NCBI RefSeq assembly: GCF_025994315.1
Contig: NZ_BAQE01000017.1
Direction: 5' to 3' (one strand)
DNA length: 49,098 nucleotides
DNA from: Swaminathania salitolerans
GTDB taxonomy: Bacteria; Pseudomonadota; Alphaproteobacteria; Acetobacterales; Acetobacteraceae
A model generated the notes under the pieces. The model saw nothing but the letters and a program-made list of their open reading frames with translations. It was not told the origin of the DNA and did not search any database. Numbering within the stretch: position 1 is the first letter of the stretch; each line of letters begins with the position of its first letter. This document shows, in pieces, positions 17,103-25,012 of this stretch. The translations under genes and the position numbers were made by a program.

Positions 17103-17630
17103 TCAGGCCGCGCTCCGATCGCGCGGTCCTGTCTCGTTCGACGCCTTCAATGCGCCGGGCAGATCGCCGATCGCACGATCGAGAAGCGTCGAGGCACTGG
17201 CGTGCTCGTCTGCGAAATGCTGAGCCAGCAACGTGCGTGTCGCCTGGATCGCGACACTGGCCGCCATCTCGCGCACCTCGCGAACGGCTGCGCGCTCGGA
17301 TGCGGTGATACGGTCGCGCGCCATCTGCTCCCGCCGGGCTGCGATGGCCTCTGCCTCGTGGCGGGCACGCTCGGCAATGGCCGCAGCTTCCTCGCGGGAA
17401 CGCTCGATCAGGGCCCGGGATTCGGCGAGTGCCTGCTCGCGCTCGCGGGTCGCATCCTCGAGCATCTTCTCGGCCTCGCGACGCAGGCGGCTGGCCTCGT
17501 CGAGATTGCTCCGCACCTGTTCGGCGCGCGCATCGAGGATGCCGGCAATGGCCGCCCAGAGCTTGCGTCCGAAAATCAGGAAGAACAGGACGAAGGAAAC
17601 GGCGACATAAAACCGCTGGTCGTGAAACAT
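17103..17630 (-). CDS. atpF: ATP synthase F0 subunit b
   Basis: A 175-residue subunit of the peripheral stalk. One N-terminal membrane helix (FYVAVSFVLFFLIFGRKLW) is followed by a long charged coiled coil rich in Ala, Arg and Glu. It links the membrane a-subunit to the F1 head. The start at 17630 is chosen because it opens with the family N-terminus (MFHDQRFYVAV), 13 bases after the stop of the b' gene; the open frame extends further upstream over the b' gene and is not used. It is the last gene of the F0 operon. F1 genes are not in this window, which is usual for alphaproteobacteria where F0 and F1 operons are separate. Confidence 0.93.
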   Translation of the reverse strand: MFHDQRFYVAVSFVLFFLIFGRKLWAAIAGILDARAEQVRSNLDEASRLRREAEKMLEDATREREQALAESRALIERSREEAAAIAERARHEAEAIAARREQMARDRITASERAAVREVREMAASVAIQATRTLLAQHFADEHASASTLLDRAIGDLPGALKASNETGPRDRSAA

Positions 17631-17643
17631 CGCTCTGGTTTCC

Positions 17644-18246
17644 TCAGCCTTTGCTGGACGAAAGCCCGGCCTGGACGACGTCCTGTATCCGGGCACGGGA
17701 GACGGACGCATCGAGGCCCGCCGGGCGCAGGAGCTTCTCGATGAGGCTCTGTGCGGTTTCCGTCGCTACGGCCGGCAGGCTGGCCAGCGCTTCTTCCCGG
17801 GCGCTCGCGATGCGCTTTTCCGCATCGGCGATGTCGGAAACGAGCCGACGGTTCATCTCTTGGGTCTGGGCGTCGGCAGCCATGCGGGCTTCCTGGACCA
17901 CCCGGTCGATATTGGCCTGAGCCTGCGCCGCAGCATCGTGGCGGGCACGACGCAGCTCGTCGACGGCACGGTCGGCATCGTCACGCGCACGACGTGCGAT
18001 ATCCAGATCGCCCTCGATGCGATTGCGTCTGTGGGTCAGGACCCGGTCGATACGCGGCAGGGCGGAACGACTCAGAATGCCATAGAAGACCGCAAATATG
18101 ATCGCTCCCCAGACCACCTGCCCGAGAAGCAGGGGGTTCGAGAAGTCGAGCTGCGGCATGCCTGCTGCCCAGGCCCGTCCCGGCACAGCGCCGAGCGCGA
18201 GCGCAACGGCCAGCGAGGCAGCGAGATTTCGAGACGGAAGGCGCAT
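17644..18246 (-). CDS. ATP synthase F0 subunit b'
   Basis: A 200-residue second stalk subunit (AtpX/AtpG, b'), found in photosynthetic bacteria and many alphaproteobacteria, which pairs with b as a heterodimer. The protein begins with a signal-like hydrophobic segment (about 8-28). A membrane helix follows (LLGQVVWGAIIFAVFYGIL, about 40-58), then a long charged coiled coil (DADRAVDELRRARHDAAAQA and so on). Its place between atpE and atpF is the standard order. The extra hydrophobic N-terminus could be a cleaved or uncleaved signal, which I cannot decide. Confidence 0.92.
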   Translation of the reverse strand: MRLPSRNLAASLAVALALGAVPGRAWAAGMPQLDFSNPLLLGQVVWGAIIFAVFYGILSRSALPRIDRVLTHRRNRIEGDLDIARRARDDADRAVDELRRARHDAAAQAQANIDRVVQEARMAADAQTQEMNRRLVSDIADAEKRIASAREEALASLPAVATETAQSLIEKLLRPAGLDASVSRARIQDVVQAGLSSSKG

Positions 18247-18266
18247 GACGATAACCTGCCTTTCGA

Positions 18267-18491
18267 TCAGACGAAGAGGATCAGGAAGGCGATCAGAAGA
18301 GCGAAGAGCGCAACGGCTTCCGTCAGGGCGAAGCCGAGCATGCCGAGACCGAAGACATGCGAGCGGGCGGCGGGGTTGCGGGCGATGGAGCTCACCAGCG
18401 TGGAGAAGATGTTGCCGAGACCGATGCCGACACCGGCAAGAGCGATAACAGCGATACCGGCACCGATTTCGCGAGCAGCAGAGACGTCCAT
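18267..18491 (-). CDS. atpE: ATP synthase F0 subunit c
   Basis: A 74-residue hairpin of two membrane helices that assembles into the rotor ring. The first helix is glycine-rich (AGVGIGLGNIFSTLV), the polar loop is ARNPAAR, and the second helix carries the ion-binding Glu in FALTEAVALFALLIAF. The absence of extra polar ligands around that Glu fits proton rather than sodium coupling. It sits 59 bases after atpB and 20 bases before the b' gene. Confidence 0.96.
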   Translation of the reverse strand: MDVSAAREIGAGIAVIALAGVGIGLGNIFSTLVSSIARNPAARSHVFGLGMLGFALTEAVALFALLIAFLILFV

Positions 18492-18551
18492 GAGTCAGGT
18501 TCCTTGGTTAATACGACTGAACAACGAGCAAACGTGAGGGGCGATGATCGC

Positions 18552-19301
18552 TCAGTGCGCCACGGCCTCACGCAGATAGATGCAGGTGAGAATGGCGAAC
18601 ACATAAGCCTGGAGAACGCCCACCAGCAATTCGAGAGCCGTCAGCGCGACGTTGATGGCGACGGGCGCCACGGCCAGCGCAGGCCCGAAAAGTCCGAGAC
18701 CTGCCAGCATCAGCGTAAAGCCGGCAAAAACCTCGAGAAGAACGTGACCGGCCATCATGTTGGCGAAAAGTCGGATCGACAGGCTGACAGGTCGCGAAAG
18801 AAAGGAAAGGATCTCGATCGGAATGAGAAGCGGCGCGAGGAAGACGGGCGCTCCCTCGGGCATGAAATGCGCGAAGAACTTCATGCCCTGCGCCTTCAGG
18901 GACGCGAGGATCGACACCAGAAACACGAGCAGCGCCAGAGACACCGTCACGACGATATGGCTCGTGAAGGTGAAGCTGTAGGGAACGAGACCCAGATAAT
19001 TGCCCGCGAGAATGAAGAAGAAGATCGCGAAGACGAAGGGGAAGAATGCCGTCCCCTTCTCGCCGATCGTGTCCGTCGCCATGTTATGGATGAAATCGTA
19101 GCCGATTTCGGCAGCCGCCTGGAGACGACCGGGCACGACGGCAGCAGGACGCATTCCCAGATAGAGGAAGGCCAGCACGAGAACGACCGCGATCAGCATG
19201 AAAAGCGGCGACTGGCTGAAGCGAAGCGCCTCGCCGATCTGCCCGAGAACAGGATGAAGCTCGAACTGGCCGAGCGCGTCAATCGTTGATTCGGCGGCCA
19301 A
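18552..19301 (-). CDS. atpB: ATP synthase F0 subunit a
   Basis: A 249-residue inner-membrane subunit that forms the proton half-channels. Conserved parts are GRLQAAAEIGYDFI near residue 80, the fourth-helix essential Arg in PVSLSIRLFANMMAGH (about 172-187), and the C-terminal ALELLVGVLQAYVFAILT. The start codon is TTG at 19301, preceded by GGGAGAGG. The resulting N-terminus (MAAESTIDALGQFELHP) looks like the family's, so the TTG start is credible. It follows atpI and precedes atpE. Confidence 0.95.
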   Translation of the reverse strand: MAAESTIDALGQFELHPVLGQIGEALRFSQSPLFMLIAVVLVLAFLYLGMRPAAVVPGRLQAAAEIGYDFIHNMATDTIGEKGTAFFPFVFAIFFFILAGNYLGLVPYSFTFTSHIVVTVSLALLVFLVSILASLKAQGMKFFAHFMPEGAPVFLAPLLIPIEILSFLSRPVSLSIRLFANMMAGHVLLEVFAGFTLMLAGLGLFGPALAVAPVAINVALTALELLVGVLQAYVFAILTCIYLREAVAH

Positions 19302-19390
19302 GCTGCCTCTCCCGCTACCCTTGCTGATCTTCCGGCGAACCGGTCGATCGTTAAATCCATCACCGTGGCGAGGCCTGACGCGTCATGCGC

Positions 19391-19732
19391 TCAGACCTGA
19401 GCATTCCTGACCGCGCGCCAGACATTCAGCATCCCCGACGCGCCGCCAGCGAGCGAGAAAAGGATCAGCAGGACCGGTTTCGTGCCGCACAGGCGATCGA
19501 GCCCGTACCCCACGACCACACCGACGATCAGAGCGGCAACCATCTCGGTGCCGAGCCGCATCGCCAGCCCGAATGCCGAATAATCGGCATTTCCGTCCTT
19601 CGTTCCGGTCGCAGCGTCGTCCTTCACGCTCTTGCCGCGCATGCGGGCCTCGGCCTCGGCCAGCCTCCGATCGAAGCTTTCCGCGCCCTTGTCCGTCTGC
19701 GAGGAAACGTTCAGGTCGTCCTGTGCGCCCAC
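19391..19732 (-). CDS. atpI: ATP synthase assembly protein AtpI
   Basis: A 113-residue protein. A charged N-terminal half (RRLAEAEARMRGK) is followed by two membrane helices (LGTEMVAALIVGVVVGYGLD and KPVLLILFSLAGGASGMLNV). AtpI helps assemble the c-ring and may take part in Mg2+ uptake. Its place at the head of the F0 operon is standard. The start is GTG at 19732 with AGGTAGGGA just upstream. An 18-base inverted repeat at 19753-19770 lies ahead of it. Confidence 0.9.
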   Translation of the reverse strand: MGAQDDLNVSSQTDKGAESFDRRLAEAEARMRGKSVKDDAATGTKDGNADYSAFGLAMRLGTEMVAALIVGVVVGYGLDRLCGTKPVLLILFSLAGGASGMLNVWRAVRNAQV

Positions 19733-19752
19733 GAGTCCCTACCTCACTCGCC

Positions 19753-19770
19753 TCCCTCTCATGAGGGAGT
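19753..19770. terminator. Hairpin between the ClC gene and atpI
   Basis: CTCCCTC, loop TCAT, GAGGGAG is a perfect 7-bp hairpin in the 118 bases between the end of the ClC-family gene and the start of atpI, both on the minus strand. It lies about 20 bases upstream of the atpI start, near its ribosome site. It may end ClC transcripts or shape translation of atpI. No T run follows. Confidence 0.4.
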
Positions 19771-19850
19771 CCTTGGTGGGCGGTTGCTACCCATGAAGCG
19801 TTGTTCTGTCAACGTCTCGTCTCGGCATGAAACCGATTTCTTGCCCGGGT

Positions 19851-21677
19851 TCAGGAGGGTCTGCCGGTGCAGAGGTCGCGCCGCGTCTCTCCCGCCAGCT
19901 CCCGACGGGTACGGTCGAGTGCCTCGGCGTAGCGCCGCAGGACGTAACGCTCCGTCAGAAGCCCGATGACATGCCGGGTCTCGAGAGAATCGACGACGAC
20001 GAGGGCATCTGTCTCGGCCTGCTCGAAGGCGCGCGCGGCATCGCGGATATCCATACCGGGGAGCAGCATCGTCCCCTCGTTCTGGGCGAGCGCTGCAAGC
20101 GGCCGGTCCGGCGGGGTGCCGGGCAGATGGATATCGGGCACGAGCACGATTCCGCGATAGCGCCGGTCGGAATCGCCGAGGACGATCTGGGGCGCATGGC
20201 CGGGCGGGCACAACTGGCGGGCACGGGAGAGCGGCATCTCCGGCGGATACAGCGTTACGGGCTCCTGCATCATGCGACGAACGCTCAGGCGTCGAAGCCA
20301 GCTGACATCCACCGCAGACCGGATCGTCTCGCCCCGCTGGTGGAACCGCCAGGTCGCGAAGGAATAGCCGAACAGCCGCCTTACCGTGAGCAGGGAAAGA
20401 ATGCTGGCAAGAAGGACCCCGCTGGCCAGGGTCAGATCCGCTGTCATTTCGAGAATGAGGCAGGTCATGGTCATGGGCACGCCGATGATCGCAACGGCCA
20501 TGGCACTCATGCCCAGAACCGCGCAGGTCGGAGGCGGCAGGGCCCCGGACCACAATGCACCCGGTATCGCCGCCATGAGAGAACCCGCCAGCACCCCGAG
20601 ATAGAGAGAGGCGAAGAACAACCCACCACGAAAGCCGCTCCCGATCGAGATGCAGGACGCAAGCGCCTTGAACAGCAGGAGCACGGCCAGGGTTTGCAGC
20701 GGCACGCCGCCTGCCAGCACTTTCGTCGCTGCGGCATGACCGGCAGAAAGGATCGAGGGCGAATACAGGGCAAGGCCGCCCACCAGCGCACCGCCCAGAA
20801 CGGGACGCAGGACGGCGGGAGCGCCTGTCCGGCGAAACACGGCCTCGGCGATGGTAACGCCTCTCATCACGGCAATGCCGAGCAGACCGCATCCGATTCC
20901 GATCCCGGTCACTGTTGCGACATCCCCCGCCGCGAGCGCGCCATGCGCCGGAAGAGCGAGACTCGCAGTCACCCCGCCCAGAAGCCGGACCGTACCGATC
21001 GCCGTGATCGACGCCAGGGCGACCGGGGCGAGATTGACGAGGGAATAGGTGCCGATCACGAGTTCGAAGGCATAGAAGGAGCCTGCGATCGGCGCGTCGA
21101 ACGCGGCGCCGATCGCGCCCCCGGCGCCGCAACCGACCAGAATCCTGAGATCGGCCCTGCGGACGCGAAACAGCAGCCCCGCCCGGGATCCGAACGCGGC
21201 CGCGATCTGCGAGAATCCCGCCTCCAGCCCCAGAGAGGCCCCGCATCCATTCGACAGGAATGTCTGGAACGCCACGATGGCGCTGTCGCGCAGGGACATG
21301 CGTCCCCCATGCAGGGCATTCGCCTCGACCGGATCCACGGGACGGTGGGAGAAATGCCTGGACAGAAAGAGGCCGAAAAGCCCGAGAACGAGGCCGCCCA
21401 GGGTGGGCACCAGCAATGTCCTGACGGGATCGAGGCTTTCGAGACCGGAAAGACGCCCGTCATTCTGGAGGGCGTAGAGCACCCGATGCGCCCAGAGCGT
21501 TGCCCGCGTGACGACCCAGACGCTCAGCCCGGCCAGAACCCCGACGCATCCCGCGAGCCCGGTCAACCAGATTTCATTGGATCGGACGAGCGCGCGCACA
21601 TAGTACGGAGCATGAACCACATGCCGGAACCGTTTGGCAGTTCTGGGGAACCTCGAAGTCACGGAAGATCCAGACAT
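19851..21677 (-). CDS. ClC-family chloride channel/antiporter with CBS domains
   Basis: A 608-residue protein. The ClC membrane domain covers about residues 35-440 and two CBS domains cover about 465-590. The gating-glutamate segment is GASLGLEAGFSQ with Glu152, equivalent to the external gate. Later signatures are SGFRGGLFFASLYLG and VGVPMTMTCLILEMTAD. At the site of the inner proton glutamate of CLC-ec1 (Glu203) the sequence is FYAFELV, giving Leu206, so proton-coupled exchange is less certain. CBS domains usually bind adenine nucleotides and regulate. The gene lies upstream of the F0 operon on the same strand, but a hairpin separates them. Start 21677 (ATG); the divergent esterase begins 183 bases away. 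Confidence 0.92.
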   Translation of the reverse strand: MSGSSVTSRFPRTAKRFRHVVHAPYYVRALVRSNEIWLTGLAGCVGVLAGLSVWVVTRATLWAHRVLYALQNDGRLSGLESLDPVRTLLVPTLGGLVLGLFGLFLSRHFSHRPVDPVEANALHGGRMSLRDSAIVAFQTFLSNGCGASLGLEAGFSQIAAAFGSRAGLLFRVRRADLRILVGCGAGGAIGAAFDAPIAGSFYAFELVIGTYSLVNLAPVALASITAIGTVRLLGGVTASLALPAHGALAAGDVATVTGIGIGCGLLGIAVMRGVTIAEAVFRRTGAPAVLRPVLGGALVGGLALYSPSILSAGHAAATKVLAGGVPLQTLAVLLLFKALASCISIGSGFRGGLFFASLYLGVLAGSLMAAIPGALWSGALPPPTCAVLGMSAMAVAIIGVPMTMTCLILEMTADLTLASGVLLASILSLLTVRRLFGYSFATWRFHQRGETIRSAVDVSWLRRLSVRRMMQEPVTLYPPEMPLSRARQLCPPGHAPQIVLGDSDRRYRGIVLVPDIHLPGTPPDRPLAALAQNEGTMLLPGMDIRDAARAFEQAETDALVVVDSLETRHVIGLLTERYVLRRYAEALDRTRRELAGETRRDLCTGRPS

Positions 21678-21860
21678 GGCTTTAAAGACAGGCGCGAGAC
21701 GAGGCCCTTATGATCGTTCCGGCTTGCCGCAGGCAACAGAAAACCCCAGAGTTGACGTCCTGCCCGGAACGCCCGCTCCGGTCAGAAGCGTGGCCAGTCC
21801 GGCCCGGGCACGCCCTCTGACCCGCATCTCTTCTTTCCGTGACACAAGGATTTCCTGATC

Positions 21861-22640
21861 GTGCAGCTCAACGTCATCGAACGCCTTCCGGCTCAACCGG
21901 GCGGACATCCGCCGGTCGTGTTCCTGCATGGCCTTTTCGGACGCGCGCGCAACATGGGATTCCTGCAGCGTCAGGTTTCCAGAACCCATCGCACCCTCGC
22001 TCTCGATCTGCGCAATCACGGGGACAGCCCGCACGGTCCGATGGATTATCCGACCATGGTCGACGACGTCGTCGAGACCCTGCGCGCGCATGAGGCGCTT
22101 CCGGCCATCGTCATCGGCCACTCGATGGGCGGCAAGCTCGCGATGATCCTGGCATTGCAATATCCGGAACTCGTCGCCGGGCTGCTGATCGGCGACATGG
22201 CACCGGCGCGGACGGGATACGGACAGGCCGCTCTGGGCGAGGCGATGCTCCATGTCCATTTCCCCGATCAGCTCGATCGCCAGCAGGCCGATCAGCTGCT
22301 CGCCAGGACCATTCCCAATCGCAGTGTCCGCGACCTGATGCTCCAGAACGTCCGGCTCGGAACCGAGCCGGGCTGGCAGATCGGCCTGCAGGACATCGTG
22401 AACGCAATGCCCAATATCGAGAACTGGCCCTATATGCCCGAGGGCTATGTCTATGACGGACCGACCCTGTTCCTCAGGGGAGAGCATTCTCCCTATATCA
22501 GCCGCGATCACGAGCCGGTCATGAGACGGCTCTTTCCGCATTTCCGTCTGGAGACCGTGCCCGATGCGGGGCACTGGCTCCATGCCGATAATCCCCGTGT
22601 CTTCTCCGACCATATGCTCGCCTTCATCGAGAGCATCTGA
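21861..22640 (+). CDS. Alpha/beta hydrolase (YbfF-like esterase)
   Basis: A 259-residue soluble hydrolase. VVFLHGLFGRARNM is the oxyanion region (about 19-32), DLRNHGDSPHG (about 49-59) is typical of YbfF-like esterases, the nucleophile elbow is GHSMGGKLAM (about 86-95) and the catalytic His is in DAGHWLHADNP near the end. The natural substrate is unknown; homologues cleave short acyl esters or thioesters. The start is GTG at 21861, with AAGGA ten bases upstream. A secreted M20 hydrolase gene follows 27 bases later, so the two are probably cotranscribed. Confidence 0.9.
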   Translation: MQLNVIERLPAQPGGHPPVVFLHGLFGRARNMGFLQRQVSRTHRTLALDLRNHGDSPHGPMDYPTMVDDVVETLRAHEALPAIVIGHSMGGKLAMILALQYPELVAGLLIGDMAPARTGYGQAALGEAMLHVHFPDQLDRQQADQLLARTIPNRSVRDLMLQNVRLGTEPGWQIGLQDIVNAMPNIENWPYMPEGYVYDGPTLFLRGEHSPYISRDHEPVMRRLFPHFRLETVPDAGHWLHADNPRVFSDHMLAFIESI

Positions 22641-22667
22641 CCCGATACCGACAAGCAAGACCTGCCC

Positions 22668-24080
22668 ATGATCCGACGCGCCGCACTGGCTTTCCTGCTC
22701 GCTTCCGTGATGGGAGGCATCCCGTTCCGGGAGGCCGCCCGCGCGCAGCCTCTGCCTTCCCTCACGCAGGAGGGACTCGAGGCCCTGACGCTGGCGAAGG
22801 AATCGATCTCCCTGCGTTCCGTCGCGGGTCCTGGCAACCGGACACCGGATGTAGCGGGCCTCTACCGGCGTGCGCTCATTGCGGGCGGCTTTCCGCCGGG
22901 CGCCATTGCGATCGCCCGGGTCGGCGATACGGCCTATCTCGTTTTCCGCTGGGCCGGGCAAACGCACGGCCTCAAGCCGCTGGTGATTTCGGGCCATATG
23001 GATGTGGTGGCGGCAAACCCCGCTGACTGGACGCGCGACCCCTTCACGCCGATCGTCGAGGAAGGCTATCTTTACGGGCGGGGGGCGACCGACATGAAGC
23101 TCAGCAATGCCCTCGTCATCACCGCGCTCGTCAATCTGCACCGGCATGGATACAGGCCGCGCCGCGATATCGTTCTCGCTCTCTCCGGCGATGAGGAGAC
23201 CGCCATGGTCACCAGCCGGATCCTTGCGGAAAAACTGCACGATGCGGGCATGGTGCTCAATATCGATGTCGGCGGAGGCACGCTGGACGAAAAAACGGGC
23301 CAGCCCCTCTATTTCGTCTGGTCAGGCGCGGAAAAGACCTATGCGGATTACCGGCTGGTCGTGACCGATCCCGGCGGCCATTCCTCCGAACCGCGCGCGA
23401 GAAACGCCATCGACGTTCTGGCACGAGCGCTCATCAGGGTGGAGACACATGAATTCACGCCCGAGCTCAACGCACTGACCCGCAGTTATTTCGTCAATGC
23501 GGCACGCCTCTCCCCGGCACCGCTCGCTGCCGCCATGCGCGCCTTTGCGGCAAGCCCGGGCGATCGCAAGGCGATCGCGACCCTGCGGGCCGAGCCTTCC
23601 CTGACCGGCATGATCGGAACGACCTGCGTCGTCACGACCGTCAGGGGCGGTCACGCCCTGAATGCCCTTCCGCAACGCGCGGAGGCGAACATCAATTGCC
23701 GTATCTTCCCCGGTCACTCGCGACGTGACATCCTGCACGAACTCTCCGCTGCCATCGGAGACGGGAGCGTGAAGATCACCGATGAAACGGCGAATTCCGT
23801 CGAGACGGATGCATCGCCTCTCGACCCCGTTTTCTCGTCGGCGATCTCGGAAGCCGCCGATGCGGCCTTCCCCGACGTGCCGGTATTTCCCGGCATGAGC
23901 GCAGGTGCGAGCGACAGCATGTGGTTCCGCCAGCGCGGCGTGCCGAGCTACGGGGCGAGTCCGATCTTCATCAAGGCGTCTGACAATTTCAGCCACGGTC
24001 TCAACGAGCGCAGTCCGCTTTCGACCATCACGCCCGGCATGCATTATTTCGAATCCCTGATCCCGGCCCTGTCACGCTGA
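22668..24080 (+). CDS. Secreted M20/M25/M40-family metallohydrolase
   Basis: A 470-residue zinc hydrolase with a signal peptide (about 1-26, AALAFLLASVMGG then AARAQ). Metal-site motifs are in order: VISGHMDVV, YGRGATDMK, ALSGDEETAM and a C-terminal His (FSHGLNE). The lid/dimerisation insert contains DPGGHSSEPRARNAID. The set fits an exopeptidase or N-acyl amino acid hydrolase acting in the periplasm; the substrate is unknown. It lies 27 bases after the esterase gene and converges on the AlkA-type gene across a short tandem repeat. Confidence 0.9.
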   Translation: MIRRAALAFLLASVMGGIPFREAARAQPLPSLTQEGLEALTLAKESISLRSVAGPGNRTPDVAGLYRRALIAGGFPPGAIAIARVGDTAYLVFRWAGQTHGLKPLVISGHMDVVAANPADWTRDPFTPIVEEGYLYGRGATDMKLSNALVITALVNLHRHGYRPRRDIVLALSGDEETAMVTSRILAEKLHDAGMVLNIDVGGGTLDEKTGQPLYFVWSGAEKTYADYRLVVTDPGGHSSEPRARNAIDVLARALIRVETHEFTPELNALTRSYFVNAARLSPAPLAAAMRAFAASPGDRKAIATLRAEPSLTGMIGTTCVVTTVRGGHALNALPQRAEANINCRIFPGHSRRDILHELSAAIGDGSVKITDETANSVETDASPLDPVFSSAISEAADAAFPDVPVFPGMSAGASDSMWFRQRGVPSYGASPIFIKASDNFSHGLNERSPLSTITPGMHYFESLIPALSR

Positions 24081-24106
24081 GCCACACGCTGAACCACGCG
24101 ACGAAC

Positions 24107-24150
24107 GACGCGCAGAACGACACGCAGAACGACACGCAGAACGACACGGG
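24107..24150. repeat. 12-base tandem repeat in a convergent spacer
   Basis: GACRCGCAGAAC occurs three times in tandem (24107-24118, 24119-24130 and 24131-24142; R is G then A then A), followed by a partial fourth copy to 24150. Degenerate copies may extend upstream to about 24090. It fills the 101-base space between the convergent M20 and AlkA-type genes. Copy number is likely to vary between strains. Confidence 0.85.
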
Positions 24151-24181
24151 CGGCTGCCCCGGCATCGGACCGGCGTGACCC

Positions 24182-24823
24182 TCAATCCCCTGTCAGCGCA
24201 TTCCTGACGGATTTCCCTTCCTCGCTCAGCCGCCAGAGATACCACGCCAGAGCCGAGCGGAAGGGAGAGAAGCGCTCGCCTTCCGCTCGCAGGGCGGCAG
24301 GCCGCGGTGGCGTATCGAGCCCACGCAGCTTCTGCCAGCCCGCACGGACCCCGAAATCATCGACGGGCAGGACATCCGGCCGGTCCAGGGTGAAGATCAG
24401 CATCATTTCGATGGTCCATCGTCCGATCCCGCGCAGGGGAAGCAGGCGGGCAATCAACATCTCGTCGCTCATCCGTGCCGCCCCGGCGAGATCGGGCACG
24501 ATCCCGTCTTGCGTCGCCCGGGCAAGCCCGCGCAGGGCCATGTATTTCGCAGCGGAGAGGCCGCACCCCCTGAGCGCATCTTCGGAGAACGCGAGAAGCA
24601 TTTCCGGTTCCGGCGTTGTCCCGCCCGCAAGCGCACAGATACGCGCAAGGATCGCCTCCGCCGCACGGCCATGAAGCTGCTGGCCGACGATGGCCCTCAC
24701 CAGCGCCTCATAAGGCGTTTTCCCGTCGCGCCCTCTCAGGCGACACGGGCCGATCCGCGCGATGAGCGCGGCAAGATCCCGGTCCTGCGAGAGGCAATCG
24801 TACATGCCCCTGTCCTCGGTCAT
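24182..24823 (-). CDS. DNA-3-methyladenine glycosylase II-like (AlkA/HhH-GPD)
   Basis: A 213-residue base-excision repair enzyme that removes alkylated purines. The HhH-GPD core is visible: YEALVRAIVGQQLHGRAAE (about 36-54), the helix-hairpin-helix LLPLRGIGRWTIEMM (about 125-140), and the following LPVDDFGVRAG, which contains the catalytic Asp. It lacks the N-terminal beta domain of E. coli AlkA, as in the shorter bacterial class. The start at 24823 is chosen for its GGAGGGAGAG ribosome site; an upstream ATG at 24916 has no such support. Confidence 0.9.
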   Translation of the reverse strand: MTEDRGMYDCLSQDRDLAALIARIGPCRLRGRDGKTPYEALVRAIVGQQLHGRAAEAILARICALAGGTTPEPEMLLAFSEDALRGCGLSAAKYMALRGLARATQDGIVPDLAGAARMSDEMLIARLLPLRGIGRWTIEMMLIFTLDRPDVLPVDDFGVRAGWQKLRGLDTPPRPAALRAEGERFSPFRSALAWYLWRLSEEGKSVRNALTGD

Positions 24824-25012
24824 GAAGGCTCTCCCTCCGGAACGCTGCCGCGTAACGTTCCGATGCTTGGCAAGATGACGGCTCCAATGCCATGATAGCG
24901 CCAATTGCCCGATCATGTCGCCTTGTGGAGCTTGCCTTCCTCCCCGGTCGTGTGGCGGCGTGTGGTCTGATTCTCGACAGGTGTTCTTCTGAAACGCGCC
25001 CAGCCCGCCGAT

